Assembly: GCF_001887355.1 (NCBI RefSeq)
Contig: NZ_MPIN01000034.1
Location: 1-39,856, forward strand
Origin: Cystobacter ferrugineus
GTDB lineage: Bacteria; Myxococcota; Myxococcia; Myxococcales; Myxococcaceae
DNA: 39,856 nt
Direction of reading: 5' to 3'
Shown: positions 1 through 7,884 of the stretch, piece after piece
How the letters are laid out: each line of letters opens with the position of its first letter
Numbering within the stretch: the first letter of the stretch is position 1
Translations under genes and position numbers: made by a program
The notes under the pieces: model-generated
What the model saw: only the letters and a program-made list of their open reading frames with translations
What the model was told of the DNA's origin: nothing
The model's database searches: none

Positions 1-131
1 AGCTTCCCCTCCTTCACGTACTTGCGTGCCGTCTTGCGGTCCATCCCCGCCCGGGCCGACGCCAGCCCGAGGCGACCGTGCTTCGCCATCTCTTCCATCA
101 GCTTCCTCACCTGGGCATCCGTCGTCCTCAC
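1..131 (-). CDS. istA: IS21-family transposase IstA, N-terminal fragment
   Basis: Reading the minus strand from a GTG at 131 gives about 43 residues containing the strings VRKLMEEMAKHGRLGLASAR and MDRKTARKYVKEGKL. This is the N-terminal helix-turn-helix characteristic of IstA, which binds the IS termini and catalyses strand transfer with an RNase H-like (DDE) domain. That catalytic domain and the partner ATPase IstB would lie left of the window. The gene is partial only because the window ends here. It reads inward from the IS terminus at 239, as expected for the family. GTG is the first in-frame start after the terminal repeats. Confidence 0.75.
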   Translation of the reverse strand, partial: MRTTDAQVRKLMEEMAKHGRLGLASARAGMDRKTARKYVKEGK

Positions 132-164
132 CCGCCCATCCGAACCTCGGAAGTCACCGGGTTT

Positions 165-1106
165 CTACCGACGGCTGCCGTCACTCTGGATGGGGAGGTG
201 TAGTTGTCGTTGATGGGGAGGTGTAGTTGTCGCTGAGCACCCTCGCGCTTGCAGCCGCTGCACCGCTGCCAGGGTTTGCCGGTCGATGCTCTGCCGATGC
301 ACGTTTCCGCTCTTGTGAATGAACGTCACCGTCGCCGCGACCTCGCCGGGTTCCTCCAACATTGTCACCTTGCCTTCTCCTCGGGCCAGCCGCTCTATTT
401 CAGTGCCATGCATGCCCGTCTTCGCGTGGATGCACAGCACGTCTCGCACGCACTGCACCTCCGTCGTACGCCGCGACGCCTCTTGCTTGAAGTTCGTGTA
501 CTCCCATCCGCTGATGGCTCGATAGAGCCGCTCAGTGGTCTCGATGCTGTAGCCCTTCTCCCTCATGGCCTTCTCGGGCCGGGTGACCGGCACCTTGAGG
601 GATACTGTCGGGTCCTCGGCCAAGGACAACGCGCCTTGCTCTCGGAGCCAGGAGGCAAAGGACTTGAGGGCCGTGATTCGGTTCTTCCGTCCCGTCGGAT
701 GCCGCGCCAGCTCGCGCAGAAGCTCCTGGAGGCTCACCGTGCGCAGGTCCCGCCCCGCCAGAGCTTCGGCCCACGTCGCCAAGTAGAAGCCCACGTTGCC
801 CACGTAGCGCGCCGTGGTGCCCGCGCTCCTCATCGACTCCAGGAAGCGGCCCACGGTCTCCGCCGTGACGTACACAGCGGCCTCCTGCTTGAGTTGCCGC
901 GCCTCCTGGCGCGTCCGGTAGCCCTCCGGGTCGCGCAGGAACAGGGCCAGCTCGGCCTCCGCCTCTGTCTCGCTGCGCGCGTCCAGGTGGACCGTATAGG
1001 CCCTCCCCTGAACCATCTTGCGCAGCACGAACACCGGGCGACCATCCTTGCCGTTGAAGGTCCGCCCTCCCTTCCACCTGCCAGTCCATACCCTGCTGTT
1101 GCCCAC
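165..1106 (-). pseudogene. Tyrosine recombinase (phage/island integrase), truncated by the IS21 insertion
   Basis: The first 289 codons (1106-240) encode an integrase; codons 290-313 are read-through into the IS21 terminus. An N-terminal Arm-like segment (about 1-60) is followed by a SAM-like core-binding domain (about 80-175) and the beginning of the catalytic domain. The region around 229-240 (KTGMHGTEIERL) matches the box holding the first catalytic Arg of the RHRY set, but residue 233 is His (CAT, one transition from CGT). The beta-hairpin Lys is present in FIHKSGNVHRQ. The distal H-R-Y residues are lost beyond the insertion. The GTG start at 1106 has GGAGGGG about 9 nt upstream. The gene reads away from the att-like palindrome at 1227-1253. 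It is almost certainly non-functional, both by truncation and by loss of the Arg. Confidence 0.75.
189..232. repeat. Two 21-bp direct repeats at the IS21 terminus
   Basis: The 21-mer GATGGGGAGGTGTAGTTGTCG occurs identically at 189-209 and 212-232, a 23-bp period. It lies between the IS tip at 239 and the istA start at 131. Multiple internal terminal repeats are the presumed transposase-binding sites of IS21-family elements. They support the placement of the IS boundary. Confidence 0.75.
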
Positions 1107-1162
1107 GTCGAAGCCCCTCCGTTTGGTCCGAACTTGGTCCCAAGGAGCCCGATTTGGTCCCC

Positions 1163-1199
1163 AAAAGCAAACCGCGCCCCCTGGCAGCAGAGGGCGCGG
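1163..1199 (-). terminator. Rho-independent terminator downstream of the nitA regulator
   Basis: On the minus strand CCGCGCCC (1199-1192) pairs perfectly with GGGCGCGG (1179-1172). The T-rich tail TTTGCTTTT follows. It lies about 70 bp past the regulator stop and before the integrase start, so it would end regulator transcription. Confidence 0.6.
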
Positions 1200-1226
1200 C
1201 TCACAGCGGCGGGTTGCATCCAGTGT

Positions 1227-1253
1227 AGGCGGCGGGAATCGAATCCGCCGCCT
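1227..1253. other. tRNA T-arm-like palindrome, candidate attachment-site remnant
   Basis: AGGCGGCGG (1227-1235) and CCGCCGCCT (1245-1253) form a perfect 9-bp inverted repeat. On the minus strand the centre reads GATTCGATTCCC, like a tRNA T-loop and 3' stem. There is no upstream anticodon arm, acceptor or CCA, so this is not a tRNA gene. Site-specific recombinases often integrate into tRNA 3' ends and leave such partial copies. Its position just upstream of the integrase start fits an att core left by island integration. It could also be a chance GC-rich hairpin. Confidence 0.4.
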
Positions 1254-1267
1254 CCTTCATCCCGTGT

Positions 1268-3160
1268 TCAGCTCAGCATGCCCAGCTTCTTCAAGCGTGA
1301 CGCCAGGGTGGTGGGCTTGATGCCCAGCAACTCGGCGGCGCCCCCTTTTCCGAACTGCTTGCCCCCACAGGCCTCCAGCGCCGCGCGCAGGTTGTCGCGT
1401 TCGAGCTCGCGGATCTGCGCCTCGGTGAGGATCTTCCGGGGCTTCGCGGGTTCCGGGTGGACCTGGGCACCACTCGCGGGCAGGTCGATGTTCAACTCCT
1501 TGCCCCGCGAGGTGATCAACGCCCGCTCGATGACGTTCTGCAACTCGCGGATGTTGCCTGGCCAGTCGTAGCCTTGCAGCCGCGCGATGTCGCCCTTGCT
1601 CAGCCGCCGCCCTGGCAGTTTCAGCCGCGCGCCGATGTGCTCGATGAAATGCGCCGCCAGCAGGGGAATGTCCGAGCGGCGCTCGCGCAGGCTCGGTGAG
1701 TGGATAGGGAAGACGTTGAGGCGGAAGAACAGGTCCTCGCGGAAACGCCTGGCCGCCACCTCGGCGCGCAGGTCTCGATTGGTCGCGGCGATGATGCGCA
1801 CGTTCACGCTCCGGGTCCGCTCCTCGCCGACCCGCTCGAACTGGCCTTCCTGGAGCACCCGCAGCAGCTTGCTCTGCAGCTCCAGGGGGATTTCGCCGAT
1901 CTCATCGAGGAACAGGGTGCCACCGTCGGCCAGCTCGAAGCGGCCGATGCGATCACGTACCGCCCCGGTGAAGGCACCGCGCAGATGGCCGAAGAACTCG
2001 CTCTCGAACAGCTCGGCGGGGATGGCCGCGCAGTTCACCCGGATCAGCGGATGGTCGCGGCGCCGGCTGGCCTGATGGATGGCCCGGGCGATCAGCTCCT
2101 TGCCCGTGCCGGACTCGCCATGAATCAGCACGTTGGCATCGGTGGGTCCCACCACGTCGATCTGGTTGATGATCTTCAGGATGGGCGCGCTGCGGCCGAC
2201 GATGTCGCGGTACTGGTGCTCGGTGCTGATCTCCTCCTGGAGATAGGCGTTCTGCTCCTCCAGCCGCTCCTTGAGTGCCCGCAGCTCGGCCAGGGCCTTC
2301 TGGAGTTGCAGTTCGGTGTTGCGCCGCTCGGTGATGTCGCGGAACACCACCACCGCGCCGATGATCCGGTCGTCCGCGATCACCGGGGTACTGGTGAACT
2401 CCACGGGGAAGGCCGTGCCATCGCGGCGCCAGAACACCTCCTGGCGGCCCTCGTGGAGCAGACGGTCGCGGACCGCCTGGTAGATGGGGCAGTCCTCCAC
2501 GGGATAGGGGCTGCCATCGGCGTGGCTGTGGTGATGGAGGAGGTGGACGTTCTGGCCGATCATCTCCTCCACGCTCCAGCCGAACATGCGCGCCGCGGCC
2601 GGGTTGACGAACGTGGCCAGGCCCTGGCTGTCGATGCTGTAGATTCCGTCGCCCACCGCGCTGAGCAGCAACTGATTGCCCCGCTCGTTTTCCTGGAACA
2701 GCTCGAGGATGTTGCGCCACTCGATGAGTCCGCCGCGCATGACCTGCTCGGTCCGTGACTTGTCCTGATGGATGCGTTCGCGGCGAGGGTCACGCAGGGT
2801 CAGCACCAGGAGGGGCCGGCCCTTGAAAGGGAGATGGGTCGCGGAGATCTCCACCGGCAGCTCCTCACCATTCCCCCTCTGGCAGGTGAAGCGGTCGCTC
2901 CAGGCGCTGCCGTGCTCCATGGCGGATTGGATGAAGGCCATCAGGTCGGATGATGGGGGACCGAAGATTTTCGCCGTTGGCAGGGTCAACAACTCCTGGC
3001 GCGTATAGCCGAGCAGGTGGCTGGCGGCGACGTTGAGATCCTCGAAGCGCTCGGCCAGGGGATCGAGCAACACAATGGCCGCGCTGCAATGCTCGAAGGC
3101 CATGTGCCGAGCGGAATACGTGAGCGGGGTAACGCCAGAGATGTAATCGGGGTCTTCCAT
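1268..3160 (-). CDS. nitA: Sigma54-dependent activator with tandem PAS domains (Nit1C regulator)
   Basis: This 630-residue bacterial enhancer-binding protein activates RNA polymerase-sigma54 by ATP hydrolysis. Two PAS modules lie at about 20-125 and 160-280; the second has the [18 protein letters not shown] segment common in signal-sensing PAS domains. A coiled linker (about 283-315) leads to the AAA+ domain with Walker A GESGTGKE (348-355), the sigma54-contacting loop GAFTGA (395-400) and Walker B TLFLDE (415-420). A C-terminal Fis-type helix-turn-helix lies at about 590-630. The GAFTGA loop is intact, so activation rather than repression is expected. It is divergent from the nit operon, whose promoter is sigma54-like. 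The ATG start at 3160 overlaps the first of the palindromic TTCGTAC sites, suggesting autoregulation. The signal is unknown; nitrogen status or cyanide is an inference from the neighbours. Confidence 0.88.
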   Translation of the reverse strand: MEDPDYISGVTPLTYSARHMAFEHCSAAIVLLDPLAERFEDLNVAASHLLGYTRQELLTLPTAKIFGPPSSDLMAFIQSAMEHGSAWSDRFTCQRGNGEELPVEISATHLPFKGRPLLVLTLRDPRRERIHQDKSRTEQVMRGGLIEWRNILELFQENERGNQLLLSAVGDGIYSIDSQGLATFVNPAAARMFGWSVEEMIGQNVHLLHHHSHADGSPYPVEDCPIYQAVRDRLLHEGRQEVFWRRDGTAFPVEFTSTPVIADDRIIGAVVVFRDITERRNTELQLQKALAELRALKERLEEQNAYLQEEISTEHQYRDIVGRSAPILKIINQIDVVGPTDANVLIHGESGTGKELIARAIHQASRRRDHPLIRVNCAAIPAELFESEFFGHLRGAFTGAVRDRIGRFELADGGTLFLDEIGEIPLELQSKLLRVLQEGQFERVGEERTRSVNVRIIAATNRDLRAEVAARRFREDLFFRLNVFPIHSPSLRERRSDIPLLAAHFIEHIGARLKLPGRRLSKGDIARLQGYDWPGNIRELQNVIERALITSRGKELNIDLPASGAQVHPEPAKPRKILTEAQIRELERDNLRAALEACGGKQFGKGGAAELLGIKPTTLASRLKKLGMLS

Positions 3161-3224
3161 TCGTACACCTACGGGAGTTCGTACGAAACACTACGAAGTT
3201 TCGTGAAAATACGGCCTTTCGTAG
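3159..3224. promoter_or_regulatory. Candidate upstream activator sites for the nit operon
   Basis: The half-site TACGAA/TTCGTA recurs within 65 bp: ATTCGTAC at 3159-3166, the perfect palindrome TTCGTACGAA at 3178-3187, ACGAA-GT-TTCGT at 3193-3204, and TTCGTAG at 3218-3224. They lie about 90-155 bp upstream of the sigma54 promoter, the usual place for enhancer-binding-protein sites. They abut the nitA start, so one array could control both directions. Binding by NitA is inferred. Confidence 0.55.
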
Positions 3225-3314
3225 CACTGGCTCAGAGGGCGTGAACCTCCGTCCGGACGTACAACCCAGTGATTCCAGGCGCATACTTCCCCGCGGGAGG
3301 GCGGCAGGCCGTTC

Positions 3315-3330
3315 TGGCACGTCCCTCGCA
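3315..3330 (+). promoter_or_regulatory. Sigma54 (-24/-12) promoter of the nitB-nitH operon
   Basis: TGGCACGTCCCTCGCA matches the sigma54 consensus TGGCACG-N4-TTGCW. The GG and GC dinucleotides have exactly the required spacing, and only one of the Ts before GC is substituted. Initiation about 12 nt downstream would leave a leader of roughly 50 nt before nitB. The divergent AAA+ regulator with GAFTGA supports the assignment. Confidence 0.7.
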
Positions 3331-3394
3331 ATCATCTCCACCGAACCCCCTGGAGCGCCGGACCCGGCGCGCCGCGATCGCTGGAGACAGTGCA

Positions 3395-3877
3395 ATGCCA
3401 AGCGTAGATATTCCCGCCTATAAGGATGGTGATTTCCTCGTCAACTACGAGGAGAAGGTCTTCGAGGACGTCAAGGCCAGGCCCGGTGAGAAGGCCTTGA
3501 TCACCTTCCACACCATCGCCTTCGAAGGATCCATCGGACTGGTCAACATGCTCCAGGCCAAGCGCCTGTTGCGCAAGGGCTTCGAGACCAAGGTGCTGCT
3601 GTACGGCCCTGGCGTGCAGCTCGGCGTGCAGCGGGGCTTTCCGACGCTGGGCGCGGAGGCCTTCCCGGGACACATGGCGGTGAACAACCAGCTCAAGGCT
3701 TTCATCAAGGAAGGCGGCGAGGTGTATGCATGCCGCTTCGCCCTGCAGGCGCTCTACGGGCAGACCGAGAAGGCGTTGATCGAGGGCATTCGCCCGATCA
3801 ATCCGTTGGACGTGATGGATCTGCGCCTGCTGATGCGCCGTGAAGGCGCGCTGATCATCGACACCTGGACGGCCTGA
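3395..3877 (+). CDS. nitB: MSMEG_0572/Sll0783-family nitrogen-starvation protein (NitB)
   Basis: This 160-residue soluble protein is of the type that opens Nit1C clusters (MSMEG_0572 in mycobacteria, sll0783 in Synechocystis). Its biochemical role is unknown. The alpha/beta pattern, with [20 protein letters not shown] near the N-terminus and a middle [19 protein letters not shown] segment, resembles DsrE-like folds, but no active Cys is obvious. The start at 3395 is chosen because GGAG lies about 10 nt upstream and the product begins [20 protein letters not shown]; the reading frame is open further upstream but carries promoter sequence. First gene after the sigma54 promoter; a strong hairpin separates it from nitC. 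Confidence 0.8.
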   Translation: MPSVDIPAYKDGDFLVNYEEKVFEDVKARPGEKALITFHTIAFEGSIGLVNMLQAKRLLRKGFETKVLLYGPGVQLGVQRGFPTLGAEAFPGHMAVNNQLKAFIKEGGEVYACRFALQALYGQTEKALIEGIRPINPLDVMDLRLLMRREGALIIDTWTA

Positions 3878-3886
3878 ACGGCCTTC

Positions 3887-3913
3887 CACCCCTCTCGCGA
3901 CGCGGGAGGGGTG
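3887..3913 (+). other. Hairpin between nitB and nitC
   Basis: CACCCCTC (3887-3894) pairs perfectly with GAGGGGTG (3906-3913), and the loop can pair further. There is no T-tract, so it is more likely an attenuator, mRNA-processing or stability element than a full terminator, because the rest of the operon has no other visible promoter. Confidence 0.4.
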
Positions 3914-3941
3914 CCGCCCCTTCCAGCGAGGATCCTCCGCC

Positions 3942-4904
3942 ATGCCCAGCATTCGTGCCGCCGCCGTGCAGCTCAGCCCGGTGCTCTACAGCCGCGAAGC
4001 CACCGTCGCGAAGATCTGCGAGCAGATCCTCGAACTGGGCCGCGACGGTGTGCAGTTCGCGGTCTTTCCTGAAACCGTGGTGCCTTACTATCCCTATTTC
4101 TCCTACGTCCAGGCCCCTCTGGCCATGGGCAAGGAACACCTGCGCCTGATGAACGAGTCGGTGAGCGTGCCTTCCGCCGTCACCGAGCGCATTGGCGAGG
4201 CCTGTCGCGAGGCGGGCATGGTGGTGTCCCTGGGCGTCAACGAGCGCGACGGCGGCACCCTGTACAATGCCCAATTGCTGTTCGATGCCGACGGCCGGCT
4301 CATCCAGCGCCGCCGGAAGATCACCCCGACCTACCATGAGCGGATGGTCTGGGGTCAAGGCGACGGCTCGGGCCTGTGCGCGGTGGACAGCCGTGTCGGC
4401 CGGATCGGCTCGCTGGCCTGCTGGGAACACTACAACCCGCTGGCCCGCTACGCATTGATGGCCGATGGCGAGCAGATCCACGCGGCGATGTTCCCTGGCT
4501 CGCTGGTGGGAGAGATCTTCGCCGAGCAGATCGCGGTCACCATCCGCCATCACGCCCTGGAGTCCGGCTGCTTCGTGGTCAACGCCACCGCCTGGCTCAG
4601 CCCGGAACAACAGGCGCAACTCATGGCGGACACCGGTTGTGCGATTGGGCCCATCTCCGGTGGCTGCTTCACCGCCATCGTCTCGCCGGAAGGCAAGCTG
4701 CTCGGTGAACCGCTGCGCGGCGGCGAGGGGGTGGTGATCGCCGAGCTCGACCTCACGCTGATCGACAAGCGCAAGCGCATGATGGACTCGGTCGGCCATT
4801 ACAGCCGCCCAGAGCTGCTCAGCCTGCTCATCGACCGCCGCGCCACCGCGCACGTGCATGACCGCCGTGAGACCCTCGAGGAGGCGAACCATGTCCGCCA
4901 GTGA
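3942..4904 (+). CDS. nitC: Nit1C (Nit6803-family) nitrilase
   Basis: This 320-residue member of the carbon-nitrogen hydrolase superfamily, branch 1, hydrolyses nitriles to acid and ammonia through a Cys thioimidate. The triad is visible: Glu44 in [10 protein letters not shown], Lys126 in [11 protein letters not shown] and Cys160 in [15 protein letters not shown]. The CWEHYNPL string and length match the nitrilases of this conserved cluster, including Synechocystis Sll0784. In Pseudomonas fluorescens NCIMB 11764 the homologue was reported to be required for growth on cyanide. Natural substrate here is unknown. The ATG start is 65 bp after nitB, with a purine-rich AGCGAGGAT site upstream. The 3' end overlaps nitD by 14 nt, indicating translational coupling. 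Confidence 0.9.
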   Translation: MPSIRAAAVQLSPVLYSREATVAKICEQILELGRDGVQFAVFPETVVPYYPYFSYVQAPLAMGKEHLRLMNESVSVPSAVTERIGEACREAGMVVSLGVNERDGGTLYNAQLLFDADGRLIQRRRKITPTYHERMVWGQGDGSGLCAVDSRVGRIGSLACWEHYNPLARYALMADGEQIHAAMFPGSLVGEIFAEQIAVTIRHHALESGCFVVNATAWLSPEQQAQLMADTGCAIGPISGGCFTAIVSPEGKLLGEPLRGGEGVVIAELDLTLIDKRKRMMDSVGHYSRPELLSLLIDRRATAHVHDRRETLEEANHVRQ

Positions 4905-6003
4905 CGTTCCTCCGGTCGTGCCACCGCCGGCCAATGAGCTGCTCGTCGAGCTGCAATGCCATGGTGTCCGTTGGCAGGGGGCCGACGGCCTGTCGCGAAA
5001 GGGAGGCGCCGGGCCTTCGGATCACAAGGCGCTCAGCCTGGGCGAGCGCACGGCCATGGTGCCGATGCTCAACCGCGCCTCGCTGGACTCGCCCTACACC
5101 GCGGTGCCCGACGAGAGCGGTATGCGGGCGCGCCTCTTCCGCGAGGGCCTTCAAGTGGGCGAGGTGCAGATGCCGGGCGTCCCGCGCTTCTACGGGCTCA
5201 CCACCGCCGACGGCACGCCCTACTGGAAGATCGCCACCCTGCACAGCCGCGACGTGCTGGCCACCACGGTGCTCCAGCACTGCGTGCGCATGAACGAGGC
5301 CGCCACCGCCTGTCAGTTCTGCGCCATCGGCCAGTCGCTGGCCGCCGGAAAGACGATCGCCCGCAAGCGCCCGGCCCAGCTCGCTGAAGTGGCCCGGGCG
5401 GCGGTGGAACTGGATGGCATCAAGCACATGGTGATGACCACCGGCACGCCCCAGACCCCGGATCGCGGCGCCGCCATCCTCTGTGAATCCGCCGCCGCGG
5501 TGACCGCCGCGGTGAACCTGCCGATCCAGGCGCAATGCGAGCCGCCGGACGACAACGCATGGTTCCAACGTCTGGCGGACAGCGGCGTGGTGTCGCTCGG
5601 CATGCATCTGGAGGCCGTCACCGACGAGGTCCGTCAGCGGATCATGCCGGGCAAGGCCGGAGTGCCACTGACACGCTACTTCGATGCCTTCGCGGCCGCC
5701 GTCTCGGTCTTCGGCCGCGGTCAGGTGAGCACCTATATCCTCGCGGGCCTGGGCGACAGCGAAGACGCCATCGCCGCCATGGGCGAAAGCCTGGCCGCGC
5801 TCGGGGTGTATCCCTTCGTGGTGCCCTTCGTCCCCATCGACGGCACACCACTCGCCCATCACCCCAAGCCCGACAGCGCGTTCATGCAGAGGCTCTACTC
5901 ACGTCTGGGTGTCAGCCTGCGCCGTCACGGACTGCACTCGGAACGCATCAAGGCGGGCTGCGCCCGATGTGGGGCCTGCTCGGCGCTCAAGGGGTACGAG
6001 TGA
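4891..6003 (+). CDS. nitD: Radical SAM enzyme of the MSMEG_0568 family (NitD)
   Basis: This 370-residue radical SAM protein should reductively cleave S-adenosylmethionine with a [4Fe-4S] cluster; its product in the Nit1C pathway is unknown. The probable cluster ligands are [14 protein letters not shown], a CX9CX2C arrangement instead of the usual CX3CX2C. A second set, CARCGAC near the C-terminus (CX2CX2C), could bind an auxiliary cluster. A barrel core with [15 protein letters not shown] follows the first motif. The ATG at 4891 is preceded by GAGGAG and lies inside the end of nitC; ATG 4858 is possible but less well spaced. The stop overlaps the start of nitE (TGATG). Clusters of this kind always keep this gene beside the nitrilase. 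Confidence 0.87.
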   Translation: MSASDVPPVVPPPANELLVELQCHGVRWQGADGLSRKGGAGPSDHKALSLGERTAMVPMLNRASLDSPYTAVPDESGMRARLFREGLQVGEVQMPGVPRFYGLTTADGTPYWKIATLHSRDVLATTVLQHCVRMNEAATACQFCAIGQSLAAGKTIARKRPAQLAEVARAAVELDGIKHMVMTTGTPQTPDRGAAILCESAAAVTAAVNLPIQAQCEPPDDNAWFQRLADSGVVSLGMHLEAVTDEVRQRIMPGKAGVPLTRYFDAFAAAVSVFGRGQVSTYILAGLGDSEDAIAAMGESLAALGVYPFVVPFVPIDGTPLAHHPKPDSAFMQRLYSRLGVSLRRHGLHSERIKAGCARCGACSALKGYE

Positions 6004-6560
6004 TGAGTGCCTCCTTCTCCCTGGTCCCGGACACCTTCGAGCCCTGGCGTGCCGATGATTTGCGGGTCAAGCCCGCCAGCGAGGCCTGGGAACGCGCCGA
6101 TTATTACGCCCTGCGCCGCGCGGTCTTCGTCGGTGAGCAGCGATTGCTGGAACAGGACCGCGACCCCCGGGACTTCCAGGCCATCCCCATCGTCGCCGTG
6201 GCCCACACCTGCGGCATGGCCGACCGGGTGGTCGGCGCGGTGCGCATCTACGAGGACAAGGACGGCCTCTGGTATGGCGGCAGGCTCTGCGTGGCACGGG
6301 ACTACCGCCACCACGCGCGGATCGGCCAGTCACTGGTGAACGAAGCGGTGGCACGGGCCAAGGAACTCGGCTGCCACACCTTCCTCGCCACCGTGCAGGC
6401 GGCCAACGAGACGTGGTTCCAGCGCTTGCACTGGCGCAGCCTGGAGCGCATGGAACTGCTCGGTCAGCCCCATGTCCTGATGCAGGCGGAGCTGGAGCGC
6501 TACCCCTTCCTGCCACGGCACGGCGGCTCGCCGCTTCGCGAGGAGCATCGTCATGGCTGA
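6003..6560 (+). CDS. nitE: GNAT-family N-acetyltransferase of the MSMEG_0567/Sll0786 type (NitE)
   Basis: This 185-residue GCN5-related acetyltransferase has the family fold: an N-terminal ALRRAVFVGEQRLLEQD segment, the strand AVRIYEDKDGLWYGGRLCVA, and the acyl-CoA loop region RHHARIGQSLVNEAVARAKE. The C-terminal substrate part is short. Acceptor substrate is unknown. The ATG at 6003 shares its A with the TGA of nitD, and the last 8 nt overlap nitF, so expression is tightly coupled. Upstream in-frame sequence is only the shadow of nitD. Confidence 0.85.
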   Translation: MSASFSLVPDTFEPWRADDLRVKPASEAWERADYYALRRAVFVGEQRLLEQDRDPRDFQAIPIVAVAHTCGMADRVVGAVRIYEDKDGLWYGGRLCVARDYRHHARIGQSLVNEAVARAKELGCHTFLATVQAANETWFQRLHWRSLERMELLGQPHVLMQAELERYPFLPRHGGSPLREEHRHG

Positions 6561-7545
6561 GCTCGCCACGCTGCTGGCGCGGCTGCGCGAGACGCCGGCG
6601 ATGCGCGCCAAACAGGCCATCCAGCGTCCGGCCCGGCGCCTTGCCGGCCCGCCCGCGAAGGGGGAGGAGCGCTACATGCGACCGGGGGATGATACCGCCG
6701 CGTTCCGCTGTGGCGACGGATACCAGCTCCTCGCCATGGAAGGCATGCTGCCCGCCTTCGTGGAGCAGGCGCCTTGGTTCGCCGGCTGGTCCGCGGTCAT
6801 GGCCAACGTCAGCGACATCGCCGCCATGGGGGGCCGTGCCCAGGCGGTGGTCAATGCCTACTGGCACCACGACGCGGCCGCCGCGGAGCAACTGCTCGCC
6901 GGAATGGAAGCGGCCTGTGCCGCCTATGGCGTGCTCCTCGCTGGTGGCCACACGAACCAGGCACCGGGCAATCCCACCTGCCTCGCGGTGGCGATCACCG
7001 GTTGGGCACGAACGCTGCTCTCGACCTTCCACGCGGCGCCCGGCCAGTTGCTGGCGATGGCCGTCGACCTCGATGGCCGTTGGCATGGCGACGCGCCCTA
7101 CTGGAAGGCCTTCGAAGGGGTGCCGAGCGAGCGCCTGCGAGCCAGACTGGAATTGCTGCCAGCCCTCGCCGAGGCGGGCCGCCTGCGCGCCGCCAAGGAC
7201 ATCAGCAACGCCGGCATCCTCGGCACCCTGCTGATGCTGCTGGAACCCACCGGGTGTGGCGCCCGGATCGAACTCGATGCCCTGCCATGTCCGGCCGGAG
7301 CCCCGTTGGAGCGCTGGCTGCAGGTCTTCCCGAGCTACGGCTTCCTGATGACCCTGAACGCCGCGGATTGGCCTGACGTGGAGGCCGCCTTCGCCACCGA
7401 GGGCGTGCACTGCGCCGTCATCGGCCAGCTCGATGGCAGTGCCCGGCTGTGGGTCGAGCACGCCGGCCAACGCGCTGAATTCTGGAACCTGCGGGAGAGG
7501 CCCTTCACCGGCTTCGCTTTCCCGCCCCTCCCCGAGGAGCACTGA
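6553..7545 (+). CDS. nitF: AIR synthase (PurM/SelD-like) family protein, Sll0787 type (NitF)
   Basis: This 330-residue protein is related to the PurM/SelD/HypE/ThiL superfamily, whose members bind ATP and phosphorylate or activate a carbonyl or carbamoyl group. Superfamily signatures are visible: PGDDTAAF near residue 45, ANVSDIAAMGG at about 88-98, LLAGGHT near 134 and KDISNAGILGTL near 217. It is therefore a probable ATP-dependent activating enzyme; the substrate is not known. It starts inside nitE and is followed 1 nt later by nitG. The homologue sll0787 sits beside the nitrilase in cyanobacteria, so the role is likely common to all Nit1C clusters. Confidence 0.85.
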   Translation: MAELATLLARLRETPAMRAKQAIQRPARRLAGPPAKGEERYMRPGDDTAAFRCGDGYQLLAMEGMLPAFVEQAPWFAGWSAVMANVSDIAAMGGRAQAVVNAYWHHDAAAAEQLLAGMEAACAAYGVLLAGGHTNQAPGNPTCLAVAITGWARTLLSTFHAAPGQLLAMAVDLDGRWHGDAPYWKAFEGVPSERLRARLELLPALAEAGRLRAAKDISNAGILGTLLMLLEPTGCGARIELDALPCPAGAPLERWLQVFPSYGFLMTLNAADWPDVEAAFATEGVHCAVIGQLDGSARLWVEHAGQRAEFWNLRERPFTGFAFPPLPEEH

Positions 7546-7546
7546 A

Positions 7547-7849
7547 ATGCCCGCCGTGAACATCAAGCTGCGCTGGCCCGATGGCAAGGTCAGCACCGCC
7601 TACTCTCCTTCCACGGTCGTCTTCGAGCACTTCAAGGCCGGACACAGCTACCCGCTGGCGGACTTCCTCTCCCGCGCCGAAACCGCCTTCAACGCGGCGT
7701 CCGAGCGTGTCAAGCAGGTCCACGGATTCTATTGCAGCTCGGCGATGGACAGTCTCGACGGTCTCCGTCTGCTGGCCCGCCAATACCCGGCCAGGAACGC
7801 CCGTGTCGAGGTGCTCGGCCTGTCCACCCAAGGTGCCGAGCAGGTCTGA
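7547..7849 (+). CDS. nitG: MSMEG_0570-family nitrogen-starvation protein (NitG)
   Basis: This 100-residue protein of unknown function is of the type encoded between the AIR-synthase-like and flavoprotein genes in Nit1C clusters. The N-terminus (IKLRWPDGKVSTAYSPSTVV) is a conserved beta-rich segment. A short Cys-Ser-Ser turn (GFYCSSAMDS) near residue 62 is the only obvious potential reactive site. The ATG at 7547 overlaps no other gene and has CCCCGAGGAGCACTGAA upstream, giving a good ribosome site (GAGGAG). In-frame codons upstream are the shadow of nitF. Confidence 0.8.
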   Translation: MPAVNIKLRWPDGKVSTAYSPSTVVFEHFKAGHSYPLADFLSRAETAFNAASERVKQVHGFYCSSAMDSLDGLRLLARQYPARNARVEVLGLSTQGAEQV

Positions 7850-7884
7850 CACGACCACGAGGCCTTGTCCCAGAGGTTCATCCC

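Larger units (their letters stand above)
1..239 (-). mobile_element. Left end of an IS21-family insertion sequence, running off the window
   Basis: On the minus strand the element begins TGCTCAGCGACAACTACACC at 239. Two copies of a terminal repeat follow, then the start of an istA-like transposase at 131. The 5'-TG terminus, multiple terminal repeats and inward-facing istA are typical of IS21-family elements. The left junction with the interrupted recombinase gene falls near 239/240, where its coding sequence turns into IS sequence. The other end and istB lie outside the window, so target duplication cannot be checked. Confidence 0.75.

Noticed and set aside
1227-1253. Possible tRNA gene
   Set aside because: Only a T-arm-like stem-loop is present; no anticodon arm, D-arm or acceptor stem can be drawn on either side.
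249-1571. 440-codon plus-strand frame containing RRRESNPPPPSS
   Set aside because: Shadow of the integrase and nitA. The RRRESNPPPP string is the known artefact of translating a tRNA 3' end backwards, and it was used only to locate the att-like site.
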